Notes: a model not told the origin generated them from the letters alone. A stretch of 64,000 nucleotides of DNA from CAYOWQ01 sp964407695 (GCA_964407695.1 CAYOWQ010000006.1:124001-188000), one strand, 5' to 3'. Shown: positions 7,384-15,635, numbered from the stretch's first letter. Numbers and translations: made by a program.

Positions 7384-8952
7384 GTGTCCGACTTGGTCGG
7401 CTGCGACGTCGCCCGCCGAATTCTCGGTGTGTCGAAGCGCACACTGTCCGAATGGCAGCGGCAGGGCCGAATCAGCGGAGTTCGAATCGATGGACGCAGG
7501 ATGTACTCGATCGAGGAACTGGACCAGGTACGAGATGCCGCTCGCCGACTGACTGAGCCGTATCCCGATCCCGAGCGCCCGGGATGCTGGCGAGTGACTG
7601 TTGGATGCCGAGTTGACCCCTTGGAAGCCATCATTGATGAAGAGTCACTCCCGCTGGTTCAAGGCAGAAGGTGGACCTGGGCACCCGGCTCTCGGCACGG
7701 CCAGGGGAGCGTCGTCTTGGGAGGGGTGAGGGGTGCGCGACCGCCGCTCCACCAGGTCATCATGGGAGTGAGAGGTGCCAAGTTTCGCGTCGGACATTTG
7801 AATGGAGATCCGCTCGACTGTCGCCGCGAGAATCTCGTCGTGCGGACCCCCTCAGAACAGGCCGTAGCTGCGCGAAAGATGACATCGAAGTCAGGTCGTC
7901 CCTGCAGTTCGCGATTCAAGGGTGTGCAGTGCGTGGAATCGGGAAGGAAGTGGTCGGCGCAGATTGGCGGCAAGTCAGTCGGCGGCAAGGTTGTGCAATT
8001 GGGCCGCTTCCGAAGCGAAATCGACGCAGCGCTGGCCTACGACGCAGCCGCCCGCGAACTTCATGGCGAGCACGCACGTCTCAACTTTCCTGATCCGGCT
8101 GAAGCCCAACGCCAGCGCGCATTGGAAACGCCAGTTCCGCCGCTGTACGCAACGTTTCCACCGCCGGGCATGGTGGACCGTGACGACGCGTGCAACATGT
8201 TCGGCGTTTCCCTGACAACGTGGACCGTCTGGGAACAGAAAGGCCGGATTCAATGCGGCCAGTTCTTCCCATTGCCAGACGACAAGCCCGGACGCTGCAA
8301 GCTGTATCCGGTTGCGGAACTTGAGCGGCTTCGGGAGGAGATCAGCTTGCTTGGCAAGCCGTACCCAGATCCTGATCGGCCAGGCATCTGGCGTGTGCCA
8401 CTGAAGGGATACCTCGATTATCGCGAGGCGATGATCGATGCGGAGTCGCTTCCGATCGTGGCGGGGCGCAACTGGAATTGGGCACCACGACCGGACGCGA
8501 TCGGAGGAGGCCAGGTGGTCCTGGCGACCGTGACGGGACCGGCCGAGCCACTTGCACGCCTTGTTGTGGGTGCGACCAGGAGTGAGCAACGCGTGACTCA
8601 TGCGAATGGCGATCCGCTCGACTGCACACGTGCCAACCTATTCGTGAAGTCGCTCCAGGAGCAGATCTACGGCAATCGCAAGATGCGATCCATGGCTGGC
8701 CGCGAATTGACGTCGCGATTCAAGGGCGTGTGCTGGGACCCCAATAGGGAACTCTGGAAGGCGCAGATTCGAAAGGATGGAAAGGGTGGGTTCATCGGGC
8801 GATTCGACGATGAAATCGAAGCTGCGCTGGCATATGACGCCAAAGCCCGGGAGCTCTTCGGTGAGCACGCCTGGCTGAACTTTCCGGAAATGGGCGAGCG
8901 GGGGCGGAGAGTATCGAGCGACGGCGATCAAACGACTCGCCTTGCCGCCTGA
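7384..8952 (+). CDS. Internally duplicated HTH-HNH-AP2 protein (homing-endonuclease-like)
   Basis: The protein consists of two copies of one module. Each copy has a short HTH (ILGVSKRTLSEWQRQGRI; MFGVSLTTWTVWEQKGRI), a PYPDP-R-PG-WRV linker, an HNH-like block (HLNGDPLDCRRENL; HANGDPLDCTRANL) and an AP2/ERF-type DNA-binding domain (SRFKGVQCVESGRKWSAQIG and SRFKGVCWDPNRELWKAQIR, each ending LNFP). HNH and AP2 blocks repeat with a spacing of exactly 804 bp; the HTH blocks are 777 bp apart, so the second copy has a nine-codon insertion. AP2 domains fused to HNH nucleases are known in phage and bacterial homing endonucleases. I chose GTG 7384, with GGAAGG just upstream; a TTG at 7285 is an alternative. 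Single Asp/Cys substitutions in the HNH blocks leave activity uncertain. Confidence 0.83.
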   Translation: MSDLVGCDVARRILGVSKRTLSEWQRQGRISGVRIDGRRMYSIEELDQVRDAARRLTEPYPDPERPGCWRVTVGCRVDPLEAIIDEESLPLVQGRRWTWAPGSRHGQGSVVLGGVRGARPPLHQVIMGVRGAKFRVGHLNGDPLDCRRENLVVRTPSEQAVAARKMTSKSGRPCSSRFKGVQCVESGRKWSAQIGGKSVGGKVVQLGRFRSEIDAALAYDAAARELHGEHARLNFPDPAEAQRQRALETPVPPLYATFPPPGMVDRDDACNMFGVSLTTWTVWEQKGRIQCGQFFPLPDDKPGRCKLYPVAELERLREEISLLGKPYPDPDRPGIWRVPLKGYLDYREAMIDAESLPIVAGRNWNWAPRPDAIGGGQVVLATVTGPAEPLARLVVGATRSEQRVTHANGDPLDCTRANLFVKSLQEQIYGNRKMRSMAGRELTSRFKGVCWDPNRELWKAQIRKDGKGGFIGRFDDEIEAALAYDAKARELFGEHAWLNFPEMGERGRRVSSDGDQTTRLAA

Positions 8953-9005
8953 TCGGCGAGATTGAGTTCGTCTTCGTTCTTCCATGGGCGACCTGGCTCC
9001 TGCGA

Positions 9006-10583
9006 TTGCCTTGCTATATTTGTGAGCCGCCAAGAGCTGTCCTGACCGTCTGCAGATTCCCGTGCAACACTCTTGACACGGCAATCGCAGGCTCCAGCCT
9101 TGAGGAATACCGCTACAACGGCCTGGACTGGCGTATCCTCAAGCGTGCCGACACCGATACCACCGCTGGTCTGGACGAGGAGCGGGTGATGGTCTACTCC
9201 GCCAGCTGGCAGCTTCTCGAAGAGCGGGTGGATGACGATTATGGCTCCAGTCCCGGTATGAATCATCGGGTGCAGCACCTCTGGGGCCTGCGATACATCG
9301 ACGACATCGTGCTGCATCGCAAGGATGTCAACAACGACGGCGACTATGTGGACACCGGCCTGCGCGAGGGCACCTGGTATCACCTGACCGACGCCCAGTT
9401 CTCGACCGTCTGCATCACCGACGCCGCGGCCGCGGTCGAGGAGCGGGTCTCCTACGACGCCTATGGCGAGGCCCGGCACCACTGGTTCGGCGATGTGAAC
9501 GGCGACGGGGCGATCACCTTGACGGGCGCTGGGTCAGACAAGCAGATCATCATCGACATCTACAGCGGAATGTCGCCGAACAACACGATCGACAAGTGGG
9601 ATCCCAATACGTACACCAATCCCTACCGCGCCGAGGCCGACCTCGACCGCGACGGCGATGTGGACGCCACCGACGCCGCGTTCCTCACCACCGCGAAATC
9701 GGCCAAGGCCAAGGGCGTGCTGTCGGATGCGGCGGGGCCGGACAACGTGATCGGGTGGGATGGATACGTGTACAACGCCGAAATCGCGATGTACACGGTG
9801 CGGTTCCGGACGTACTCGCCGCAGTTGGGGCGGTGGGTTGAGAGGGATCCGGTTGCATATGTGGATTCCATGAATCTCTACGCTGCAGTACGCAGCTCAC
9901 CTATAGGATCGGTTGATCCCTCCGGGCAGTTCTCCATTATTGAGTTTCTGCACGGCTATGGCGGCGTATCCGGCACCTTGCCTCCAATCATCATACCCTT
10001 AGGTCCATCCGGATGTGCTATTAACATCGTGGTTACTGGATCTATTGAGGCGAGATCATGTGTTGATCCAACGACACGTCGTGAGCATGCCACAGTTTGC
10101 TTCGTAATCGATGTTGAAGGGTTCATTAGCTGTGGGAAATCAACCCCTGGTCGCAGACGGGATGTCAAGGCACCTCCGACTTTCGAGCGAGTTCCTGGCG
10201 ATCCGGGCAAAGGTCGGCCAGGAGGACTTATCATTCCTAAGGACAATCGAAACGCCAACCCGAATGATGTCAGATTTCCTTCTGGGTATCGCGAGAGAAA
10301 GGGGTACATCGGCGCTGGGACAAGTTGTCAACGTTGTCCCGATGGGTGTGACATGGCTGCAAACGGATCAATGTTCCTTCGAGGTAGCGTCGGAGTTTGG
10401 GTAGGCGTTCAAGGTGAAGTCGCCTGGGATATTACTGATTTGTTCAGCGGCGACCTCGATGCCCTGTTCGATTGGGATAAGATATCCGGTTCGTGGGGTG
10501 GTGCATATGGAGTCTATGGCGCGTCAATCGAGTTTGGCCTGAGGGGACACTTTGATGGCTGTTGTACCGGACCCGCGCTCTGA
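9006..10583 (+). CDS. RHS-repeat core fragment with variable C-terminal domain (5'-truncated)
   Basis: Recognisable RHS sequence begins only near 9093 (LEEYRYNGLDWRILKR). The 30 preceding residues from a TTG at 9006 do not look like protein, so the gene is probably a truncated 3' part. It includes YD-repeat sequence, two dockerin-like calcium loops (GDVNGDGAITL and ADLDRDGDVDATDAAF), and the core motif PQLGRWVERDPVAYVDSMNL ending in VDPSG. After VDPSG comes an unrelated ~225-residue C-terminal domain rich in Gly and Pro with several Cys residues, the position of the toxin in polymorphic RHS proteins. I do not recognise that domain. The following genes overlap or nearly abut, as expected for immunity genes. 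Base composition turns visibly AT-richer after the core. Confidence 0.7.
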   Translation: MPCYICEPPRAVLTVCRFPCNTLDTAIAGSSLEEYRYNGLDWRILKRADTDTTAGLDEERVMVYSASWQLLEERVDDDYGSSPGMNHRVQHLWGLRYIDDIVLHRKDVNNDGDYVDTGLREGTWYHLTDAQFSTVCITDAAAAVEERVSYDAYGEARHHWFGDVNGDGAITLTGAGSDKQIIIDIYSGMSPNNTIDKWDPNTYTNPYRAEADLDRDGDVDATDAAFLTTAKSAKAKGVLSDAAGPDNVIGWDGYVYNAEIAMYTVRFRTYSPQLGRWVERDPVAYVDSMNLYAAVRSSPIGSVDPSGQFSIIEFLHGYGGVSGTLPPIIIPLGPSGCAINIVVTGSIEARSCVDPTTRREHATVCFVIDVEGFISCGKSTPGRRRDVKAPPTFERVPGDPGKGRPGGLIIPKDNRNANPNDVRFPSGYRERKGYIGAGTSCQRCPDGCDMAANGSMFLRGSVGVWVGVQGEVAWDITDLFSGDLDALFDWDKISGSWGGAYGVYGASIEFGLRGHFDGCCTGPAL

Positions 10584-11118
10584 TTTTACATCAATGCAGG
10601 GATGGACTTGTCTCCCCCGCAATATCACTCTTGATCAGATCCGCAGCTATCTGAACAACTTGCATATTCACCTGGTGCTCAACGAACAATCGTCGAATAG
10701 CGATGGCAGTAGACTTATGCGAATCTCGTGTGCCGAGACTCTCAGGCCTCGAGTCGTGTTGCAGATATCTAACTGGAATACACAGTTACGTGAAGTATAT
10801 CCTGTTACGCTTCGATTGTGTGAGCGGGCCGACGATGGATGTACATATTATAAAATATCCGTTGCGCCATCGGTATATTATGTATTCGGAGTGCTTTTCA
10901 GTGTCTCTATTGCCGCATCAGTGCTGCTGATTCGAGCGGTTGTATTGGGGCTTTCACGAGGGTCTTATGTTTGGGCCTGGATCGCAATTGCATCCGTCGG
11001 CGCGGCGGTGATCTTTGTTCTCCCCCTCATACTATTGGTACGATGGGCCTGGCAGGTGGTCAAATATCGAAACCGATTGGCCGCAGCGTTGCAGTCTCTT
11101 GCGAGCGCCCATGCTTGA
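10555..11118 (+). CDS. Two-TM membrane protein next to the RHS tip
   Basis: The ATG at 10555 follows GAGGGGA and overlaps the RHS stop by 29 bp, so translation is likely coupled. The N-terminal ~110 residues are soluble (MAVVPDPRSDFTSMQGWTCL then mixed alpha/beta). Two hydrophobic segments follow (VYYVFGVLFSVSIAASVLLI and WIAIASVGAAVIFVLPLILL), with a basic end (VKYRNRLAAAL). Its place directly after an RHS C-terminal domain suggests an immunity or accessory role, but no family is recognised. Codon usage is AT-richer than in the surrounding genome, in line with recent transfer of the cassette. Confidence 0.65.
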   Translation: MAVVPDPRSDFTSMQGWTCLPRNITLDQIRSYLNNLHIHLVLNEQSSNSDGSRLMRISCAETLRPRVVLQISNWNTQLREVYPVTLRLCERADDGCTYYKISVAPSVYYVFGVLFSVSIAASVLLIRAVVLGLSRGSYVWAWIAIASVGAAVIFVLPLILLVRWAWQVVKYRNRLAAALQSLASAHA

Positions 11119-11338
11119 TGTGACCTCCCCAGTTGTCATCACCACCACCGACGAATGGCTTTCTGCGGTGGCTGACGAGGAGTACCGGGAGTGGCTGGAG
11201 GCGAAGCTGCGTTCCGAGCAATTGATTGGGAGCGCCGCTTCAGGATGCGGGTCAGACTTTGACAAGTTCATCGCTGACGAAGGGTGCAATCTGACCGCCG
11301 GCTCACTCTTCGGACGAGGCGGAAAGAAAGCAGAGTGA
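11111..11338 (+). CDS. Small acidic protein in the RHS cassette
   Basis: This 75-residue frame starts with an ATG overlapping the stop of the membrane protein by 8 bp, and its own stop overlaps the ATG of the next gene (TGATG). The coupling on both sides is the main argument that it is real. The sequence begins MLDVTSPVVITTTDEWLSAV and is acidic and helical in the middle (EEYREWLEAKLRSEQ), with two Cys residues in the C-terminal half. No family is recognised. An immunity or adaptor role is only a guess from position. Confidence 0.55.
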   Translation: MLDVTSPVVITTTDEWLSAVADEEYREWLEAKLRSEQLIGSAASGCGSDFDKFIADEGCNLTAGSLFGRGGKKAE

Positions 11339-12021
11339 TGCGCATTTATTGCTTTGTTTATCGCATGGGTTTGAGCCCGCTACAACTTCCTCAATTTGCG
11401 ATCGAGCACTATCTCTCTTATCACGGAAGAGTGGTGAGGAACATATACGGCACCGTTCACGATCCTCCTCAGGAGAGTCTTCGTCTCATTCGCAGCGGAC
11501 GATCTATCCCAGAGGTCTTCAGGCCTCCTGCGGGGGAATTGATCGTGAGCGAACGAGTAAAAACCAAGCTCGAAGCGGCAGCACCCCTGATGTTCAAGGA
11601 AGTGATCTTTGAAAAATTGGTTGACTTCTACATCACCCTGGATGATTGGACGTTCGGGGACACGTGGGCGAAATCTCATCGCTTCGGGATCATGAGTGAA
11701 TGGTTTGGGAGGCTTCGCGACGTGCCGAAGTATCACAAATCAGTGGGCAAGTATTATCAACTGATCCCCGCACTCGACCATCAGGTGGCTGCCGAGATCA
11801 AGTGCCCATTGTATCCTGTTCAGATCGACTTGACTCCCGATGATCCGCGGGAACAAGAGGATCGGCATGTGCTTGCGCATCTCAACCACACTATGTTCGA
11901 GGCATATCCCTACATAGAAGGCCCGAAGTTAGTATTGCTCTGCACCTCACCCTTGTTCACAGTCCTCGAGCCGGAGATCGACTGGACCTTCTTCGCCCGC
12001 GGAACAATCGACGTGCCTTGA
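11338..12021 (+). CDS. Immunity-like protein (resembles Imm11/DUF1629 type)
   Basis: The 227-residue protein starts MRIYCFVYRMGLSPLQLPQF at an ATG that overlaps the previous stop. The segment PPAGELIVSERVKTKLEAAA resembles the conserved 'lvVS.rvk..Le' region of the Imm11/DUF1629 family of polymorphic-toxin immunity proteins; the similarity is seen by eye and is weak. It ends in a hydrophobic region (LVLLCTSPLFTVLEPEIDW). No signal peptide is visible, so it would act in the cytosol. It is the last intact gene of the RHS-linked set and is followed in the same frame by an RHS remnant. Confidence 0.55.
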   Translation: MRIYCFVYRMGLSPLQLPQFAIEHYLSYHGRVVRNIYGTVHDPPQESLRLIRSGRSIPEVFRPPAGELIVSERVKTKLEAAAPLMFKEVIFEKLVDFYITLDDWTFGDTWAKSHRFGIMSEWFGRLRDVPKYHKSVGKYYQLIPALDHQVAAEIKCPLYPVQIDLTPDDPREQEDRHVLAHLNHTMFEAYPYIEGPKLVLLCTSPLFTVLEPEIDWTFFARGTIDVP

Positions 12022-12510
12022 ATCAAACGCGTCGTCTGGGACGCCACCATACTGATCCCGGCCAAAAACAGTCAGAAGTGGGCGCTCGACGTCCTGTGCA
12101 ACTGGGCGACCTTCAACGACGATCTCAACGGCGACAACGACTACGTCGACACCGACGAGTTCGATGACGACCGCACCCACAACGCCGCCAACGAGATGAC
12201 CGCCCGGGACACCGACAACAACGGCTCCAACAACTACACCCAAACCTCCGATGCCGCGGGCAACCTCACCGACGACGGTAAGAGCTACAAGTTCATCTAC
12301 GACGGCTTCAACCGCCTCAAGAAGATCACCACGCGAGGCGGCCATCCCGCCCTTGTCTCTGAATACCGATACAACGGCCTCGGCTGGCAGATCGGCCACC
12401 ATGATGATGTAAATAAGGAGGGAGGTATCGATTTCTGCGACATGGAGATCACCGTTGAGTACCCGTCGATCTCATTGAGGTCACAAGCATCCCGGCTACG
12501 CTTTCCGTGA
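12022..12510 (+). pseudogene. Orphan RHS core remnant (N-terminal side of the core)
   Basis: Translation from the base after the previous stop gives continuous RHS-like sequence without a start codon: DLNGDNDYVDTDEF, NAANEMTARDTDNNG, TSDAAGNLTDDGKSYKFIYD, GFNRLKKITT and SEYRYNGLGWQI. Homology ends around 12432 and the frame stops at 12510. This is the part of an RHS core that normally lies before the segment seen in the 9.1 kb fragment, so the two fragments are complementary halves in reversed order. No ribosome binding site is visible, so it is most likely not translated on its own. Confidence 0.72.
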
Positions 12511-12528
12511 AAACCGTAGCGGGGATGC
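12487..12528. terminator. Hairpin between convergent RHS remnant and apeA-like gene
   Basis: A 14-bp stem with one mismatch (GCATCCCGGCTACG pairing with CGTAGCGGGGATGC) encloses a 14-nt loop. It lies in the gap where the plus-strand RHS remnant and the minus-strand HEPN gene converge. No strong T-tract follows on either strand, so a terminator role is possible but not certain. Confidence 0.35.
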
Positions 12529-12556
12529 GAACGTCGGGCGGCGTCTGTTATCTCAG

Positions 12557-13969
12557 TCACTCATCCCAGTTCCAGGTTGTTTTGCTTGCGTAGAACCAGT
12601 ACGACTCGTTTGCCTTCATGGCCCCTTCAATCGTGTCGTTTGACAGGCCCAGTTGTAGAAGCAGAAGGGCATCAATCATCACGCGAAGTTTACTGGTTAC
12701 CCGAAGATATCCCGATCCTGAGAGTTCTTTCTGCTTTTTCTGTCGCAATCGATGCGCTTCGTGGTTCCGAAGATCACGGACAAGTTGGCAGAATCTCCTC
12801 TGGTCGTCAGAATCTCCTACCGTTTCCAGAGCCAGCGTGGGGAATAGTCCGAGGATTCGCTGCAGACGGGTCTTGTAACTGAGTTCGTTTCCGCGTTGCA
12901 ATGGACCTTTCAGGGCCTCGCGGTGTTTTTCTGGAATCGCTTCCACAAGGGCGCGGTGAATCTCCCGCCACTCCTCCGGCGACAGAATGGTCTCCTCGAA
13001 TAACTCCCGATGCAGCGCCTCCGCAACGCGAGCCATGTCAAAGAATTTACCCTGGACAAATCGCCCCGGCATCCGAAGGGAATTGAAGTAAGGACCAACG
13101 ATGCTCCACAACTCACTCTGCAAGCAAAACCACTTCTGCACAATAGCACCAAAGTCCGCCTGCAACGAGGGATGGCCCATCATTACGTCGTGAGGATTGA
13201 GCTTACCCAAGTGGCTCGGAAGACTGAGCTCGCTACGGAGCAACCGGAAGGATCTCGGCACCGTCTTGTCGCCGATCGACATGGTGTGTGCAGGGGAATT
13301 GCACCGCAGACGTGTTGGCAGGGTGGGTTGACCGATCAGTAGCGAAAGCAGGTCCGCGAACACGTGCAAATCATGCGCTGCCTGTTGAAGACTGACATGA
13401 ACGTCGTACTCGATCGTGCACTCTGGAAATCGAGCCATGTGGACGTTTCGTTGTACCGCATTCATCGCCGGGCCAGTCGAGCTCCATCCGATTTTTAGCT
13501 TTCGGCACCCATCGATTGCGAATTCAAGCTCCTCCATTACAGGCGCATGCATTCGCGCTTCCAACCCGCCCGTAACGTCCCACTCGATCTTGAAGGGTTT
13601 CGCGTTCAGCCACGCATGAAGGCCGTAAAACCTTGCGGTGACGGATGAGACCTTCATCTCGGGGGGCGAATCTTCCAAAACGCCCTCAATACCTGCGTTA
13701 AATCGCACGTGATCTATCGCCAACTCGCCACCACCTGATGACGAAGCTTGAACACCGCCGTGAAACAGCGAATATCGGCCACCGGAGTGCGACACACCAT
13801 GAGCCGCACTCCAGCCACTCTTTCCAGCCTGGAAGAGCGGCCGCCGCTCTGTCGTGAACAGCTCCAACTTGATTCCCGCTTGTTTGCTGTATCGCAACGT
13901 ACCCGGATATCGCTTTTCAGGGGTTGCGGGTTCCCACCAGAGTCCTTTGACTATTTGTTTGCGTGCCAT
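12557..13969 (-). CDS. ApeA-like HEPN-domain anti-phage protein
   Basis: The 470-residue protein begins with GLWWEPATPEKRYPGTLRYS, the pattern of the ApeA N-terminal domain, and ends with a HEPN-like helical region containing RNHEAH (R401 to H406), the RX4-6H motif of HEPN ribonucleases. ApeA is a single-gene anti-phage defence protein thought to act by RNA cleavage and abortive infection. The length and two-domain order fit the family. It stands alone on the minus strand between RHS debris and the integrase-like gene, which fits a cargo position in a defence island. It has no membrane segment or signal peptide. ApeA identity is by motif only; a general HEPN/Apea-like assignment is safer. Confidence 0.78.
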   Translation of the reverse strand: MARKQIVKGLWWEPATPEKRYPGTLRYSKQAGIKLELFTTERRPLFQAGKSGWSAAHGVSHSGGRYSLFHGGVQASSSGGGELAIDHVRFNAGIEGVLEDSPPEMKVSSVTARFYGLHAWLNAKPFKIEWDVTGGLEARMHAPVMEELEFAIDGCRKLKIGWSSTGPAMNAVQRNVHMARFPECTIEYDVHVSLQQAAHDLHVFADLLSLLIGQPTLPTRLRCNSPAHTMSIGDKTVPRSFRLLRSELSLPSHLGKLNPHDVMMGHPSLQADFGAIVQKWFCLQSELWSIVGPYFNSLRMPGRFVQGKFFDMARVAEALHRELFEETILSPEEWREIHRALVEAIPEKHREALKGPLQRGNELSYKTRLQRILGLFPTLALETVGDSDDQRRFCQLVRDLRNHEAHRLRQKKQKELSGSGYLRVTSKLRVMIDALLLLQLGLSNDTIEGAMKANESYWFYASKTTWNWDE

Positions 13970-14098
13970 CGGCCCATCCTAGGGTCGCGCGTCAGGTTGC
14001 GCTACCAAGCGAACGCAGATCCAGCTCGCAACGAGTCGCATCTCAGGCCTTCGGAGGTCGCTACGGGTGCGACGCTCCTGGTGGCAGACCCGCAGTTT

Positions 14099-14767
14099 CT
14101 ACCACTCCCGGCCCCCAATCGCCTGCACCACCGCCCAAGGCGCAATGTGATCCAGATACCGCGCCGTGGTCGAGATCGACGCATGCCCCAGTTGCTTGGA
14201 GATCAGCCCGATGTCCATGCCCTCCTCGCGTAACTCGGCGGCGTGGGTGTGTCGAAGTCCGTGGGCGTGCACCCGCTTGGCGATTCCTGCCGCCCGGCCC
14301 AGTCGGGGGAGCAACCGACGGATGTAGGCGTTGGCCATTCGTTCTCCGGAGGTGGTGCAGAAGATCGGCCTTGAACCGTTGTGGCCGTGGAGCGTTCGGA
14401 CCTCCATCCATCTGGCAAGGACCGCCAAGGCACCGGCATCGATGCCCACGACCCGGCTCCTGCCTCCCTTGCCATGAAGCACACGGATGGCCTTGCGCTC
14501 GAGGTCAACGTCCTTGGGGTAGAGGTCCAGGGCCTCGGAGATCCGCAGGCCGCTGCGGTAGAGCAGGGCAATCAGGGCTCGATTGCGAATGCCGCTCGCC
14601 GAGGTGGCGGCACACGCATCCATCAGGCTGCGGACCTCCTCATCCGTCAGGACCTCAGGCGGCAAGCGACGCCGAGGCTTGGTTCGTTTCCGTCTCCCGG
14701 CAGGATTCCACCCGGTGGAACTTGACGGCGTGGTGACATGGCCTTCCTCATCTTGATACCTTGACAT
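14099..14767 (-). CDS. Minimal tyrosine recombinase (catalytic domain only)
   Basis: This 222-residue protein has the complete tyrosine recombinase catalytic set: R75 in RSGLRISEAL, K100 in HGKGGRSR, H169-R172 in HGLRH, H195 in LGHAS and Y204 in TARYLDH. The core-binding N-terminal domain usually found in integrases is missing; only about 40 basic and Pro-rich residues precede the catalytic part. It may be a specialised recombinase or a truncated integrase. The full-length integrase of this island is at 25777-27069, so two recombinases are present. A short inverted repeat lies just upstream of its start. Confidence 0.85.
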   Translation of the reverse strand: MSRYQDEEGHVTTPSSSTGWNPAGRRKRTKPRRRLPPEVLTDEEVRSLMDACAATSASGIRNRALIALLYRSGLRISEALDLYPKDVDLERKAIRVLHGKGGRSRVVGIDAGALAVLARWMEVRTLHGHNGSRPIFCTTSGERMANAYIRRLLPRLGRAAGIAKRVHAHGLRHTHAAELREEGMDIGLISKQLGHASISTTARYLDHIAPWAVVQAIGGREW

Positions 14768-14783
14768 TGGGGTCCTCCTGGTC

Positions 14784-14802
14784 CGTAGCCCGGATGGCTA
14801 CG
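14784..14802. repeat. Short inverted repeat upstream of the minimal recombinase
   Basis: CGTAGCC and GGCTACG form a perfect 7-bp inverted repeat around a 5-nt spacer, about 17 bp upstream of the recombinase ATG. It could be a hairpin in the leader or a binding site. Nothing else supports a role. Confidence 0.3.
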
Positions 14803-14832
14803 TGACAACCAGTACCTCCACGTCGTGGAAGA

Positions 14833-15111
14833 TCAAGCCATGGTCTTCACGGAATCGCGAACTTCTCCGGATCTCGCGGTGTCGGCCTTCCGATCCACGT
14901 CGATCACGATTCGCTTACCTGCCCGACCAATCGACGCACCGTGGGGATCGATGTCGCAGCCGCAGCGAGGACACAGCCAGTGCGAGTCATCCTCGCGCAC
15001 CAGCCGAATCCGCGGTCCATGGTCTGGGGAGCCAGCACAAAGTCCACAGCGGCGGCGCATCGGCGGCACCTGTGATTCGAGTCGAGCCAATCGCGAATGC
15101 AGCCGCATCAA
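14833..15111 (-). CDS. Small zinc-ribbon protein of the element
   Basis: The 92-residue protein starts MMRLHSRLARLESQVPPMRR and contains CGLCAG and CPRCGCD about 25 residues apart, a likely four-cysteine zinc ribbon. The ATG overlaps the stop of the upstream HTH gene (ATGA), so the two are translationally coupled. Its N-terminal helix is basic. In phage-type modules, small zinc ribbons next to packaging-like proteins are common but of mixed function. No specific family is recognised. Confidence 0.62.
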   Translation of the reverse strand: MMRLHSRLARLESQVPPMRRRCGLCAGSPDHGPRIRLVREDDSHWLCPRCGCDIDPHGASIGRAGKRIVIDVDRKADTARSGEVRDSVKTMA

Positions 15112-15635
15112 CCAGCCGCCCGGAGGCTTCGCGGCGACTGCGGATGCCCCACGCCGTTCTGTTCGATCGCTGATTCCAGGGATTCGATGCGGGCCGCCAG
15201 GTCGTCCAACTCGATTCCCTCCCGCCCGAATCGAAGCAGCGTGGCTGCAGCGGTGACCCGGGCATGGGTTGGCGTGGAGGCGTCGGCCATGATCTTGGCC
15301 AGCACATTGACGGCAACCGGCGCGTAACGCTGGGTCAGGGCGACGGCATGGGAGAACGCCTCGCGACGGGCATGGCGGTAGGCCCTGGAGAAGACGGGAT
15401 CAGCCAGCCAGCGATTGAGCGTGCGTCGACCGATCCCGGCAGCCTTGGCCGCCAGCGGCAGCGTGGGCTCGTTGAGCAAGGCCACGATCGCCTGCTCGTG
15501 CCGCTTGGTCAGGCCGTCGACGCGAGATTGCGAGCCGGGTTCATCATCCTCATCATCGAGATCAACGATGTCCGCGGCGTCGGTTGGTAAGGCCCGGCGG
15601 ACATCCTCTGGATCGTGGTCAGTGGATTCGTGCAT
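15108..15635 (-). CDS. HTH protein, possibly terminase-small-subunit-like
   Basis: After an acidic N-terminus (DIVDLDDEDDEPG), residues about 40-85 form a helix-turn-helix of the kind seen in phage DNA-packaging small subunits and transposase-like HTH proteins (AAKAAGIGRRTLNRWLADP followed by FSRAYRHARREAFSHAVA). A C-terminal helix (ELDDLAARIESLESAIEQ) may form a coiled coil. The protein is 175 residues long. No large terminase, portal or capsid gene is present nearby, so a true packaging function is doubtful; a DNA-binding regulator is equally possible. It is coupled to the zinc-ribbon gene downstream. Confidence 0.6.
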   Translation of the reverse strand: MHESTDHDPEDVRRALPTDAADIVDLDDEDDEPGSQSRVDGLTKRHEQAIVALLNEPTLPLAAKAAGIGRRTLNRWLADPVFSRAYRHARREAFSHAVALTQRYAPVAVNVLAKIMADASTPTHARVTAAATLLRFGREGIELDDLAARIESLESAIEQNGVGHPQSPRSLRAAG

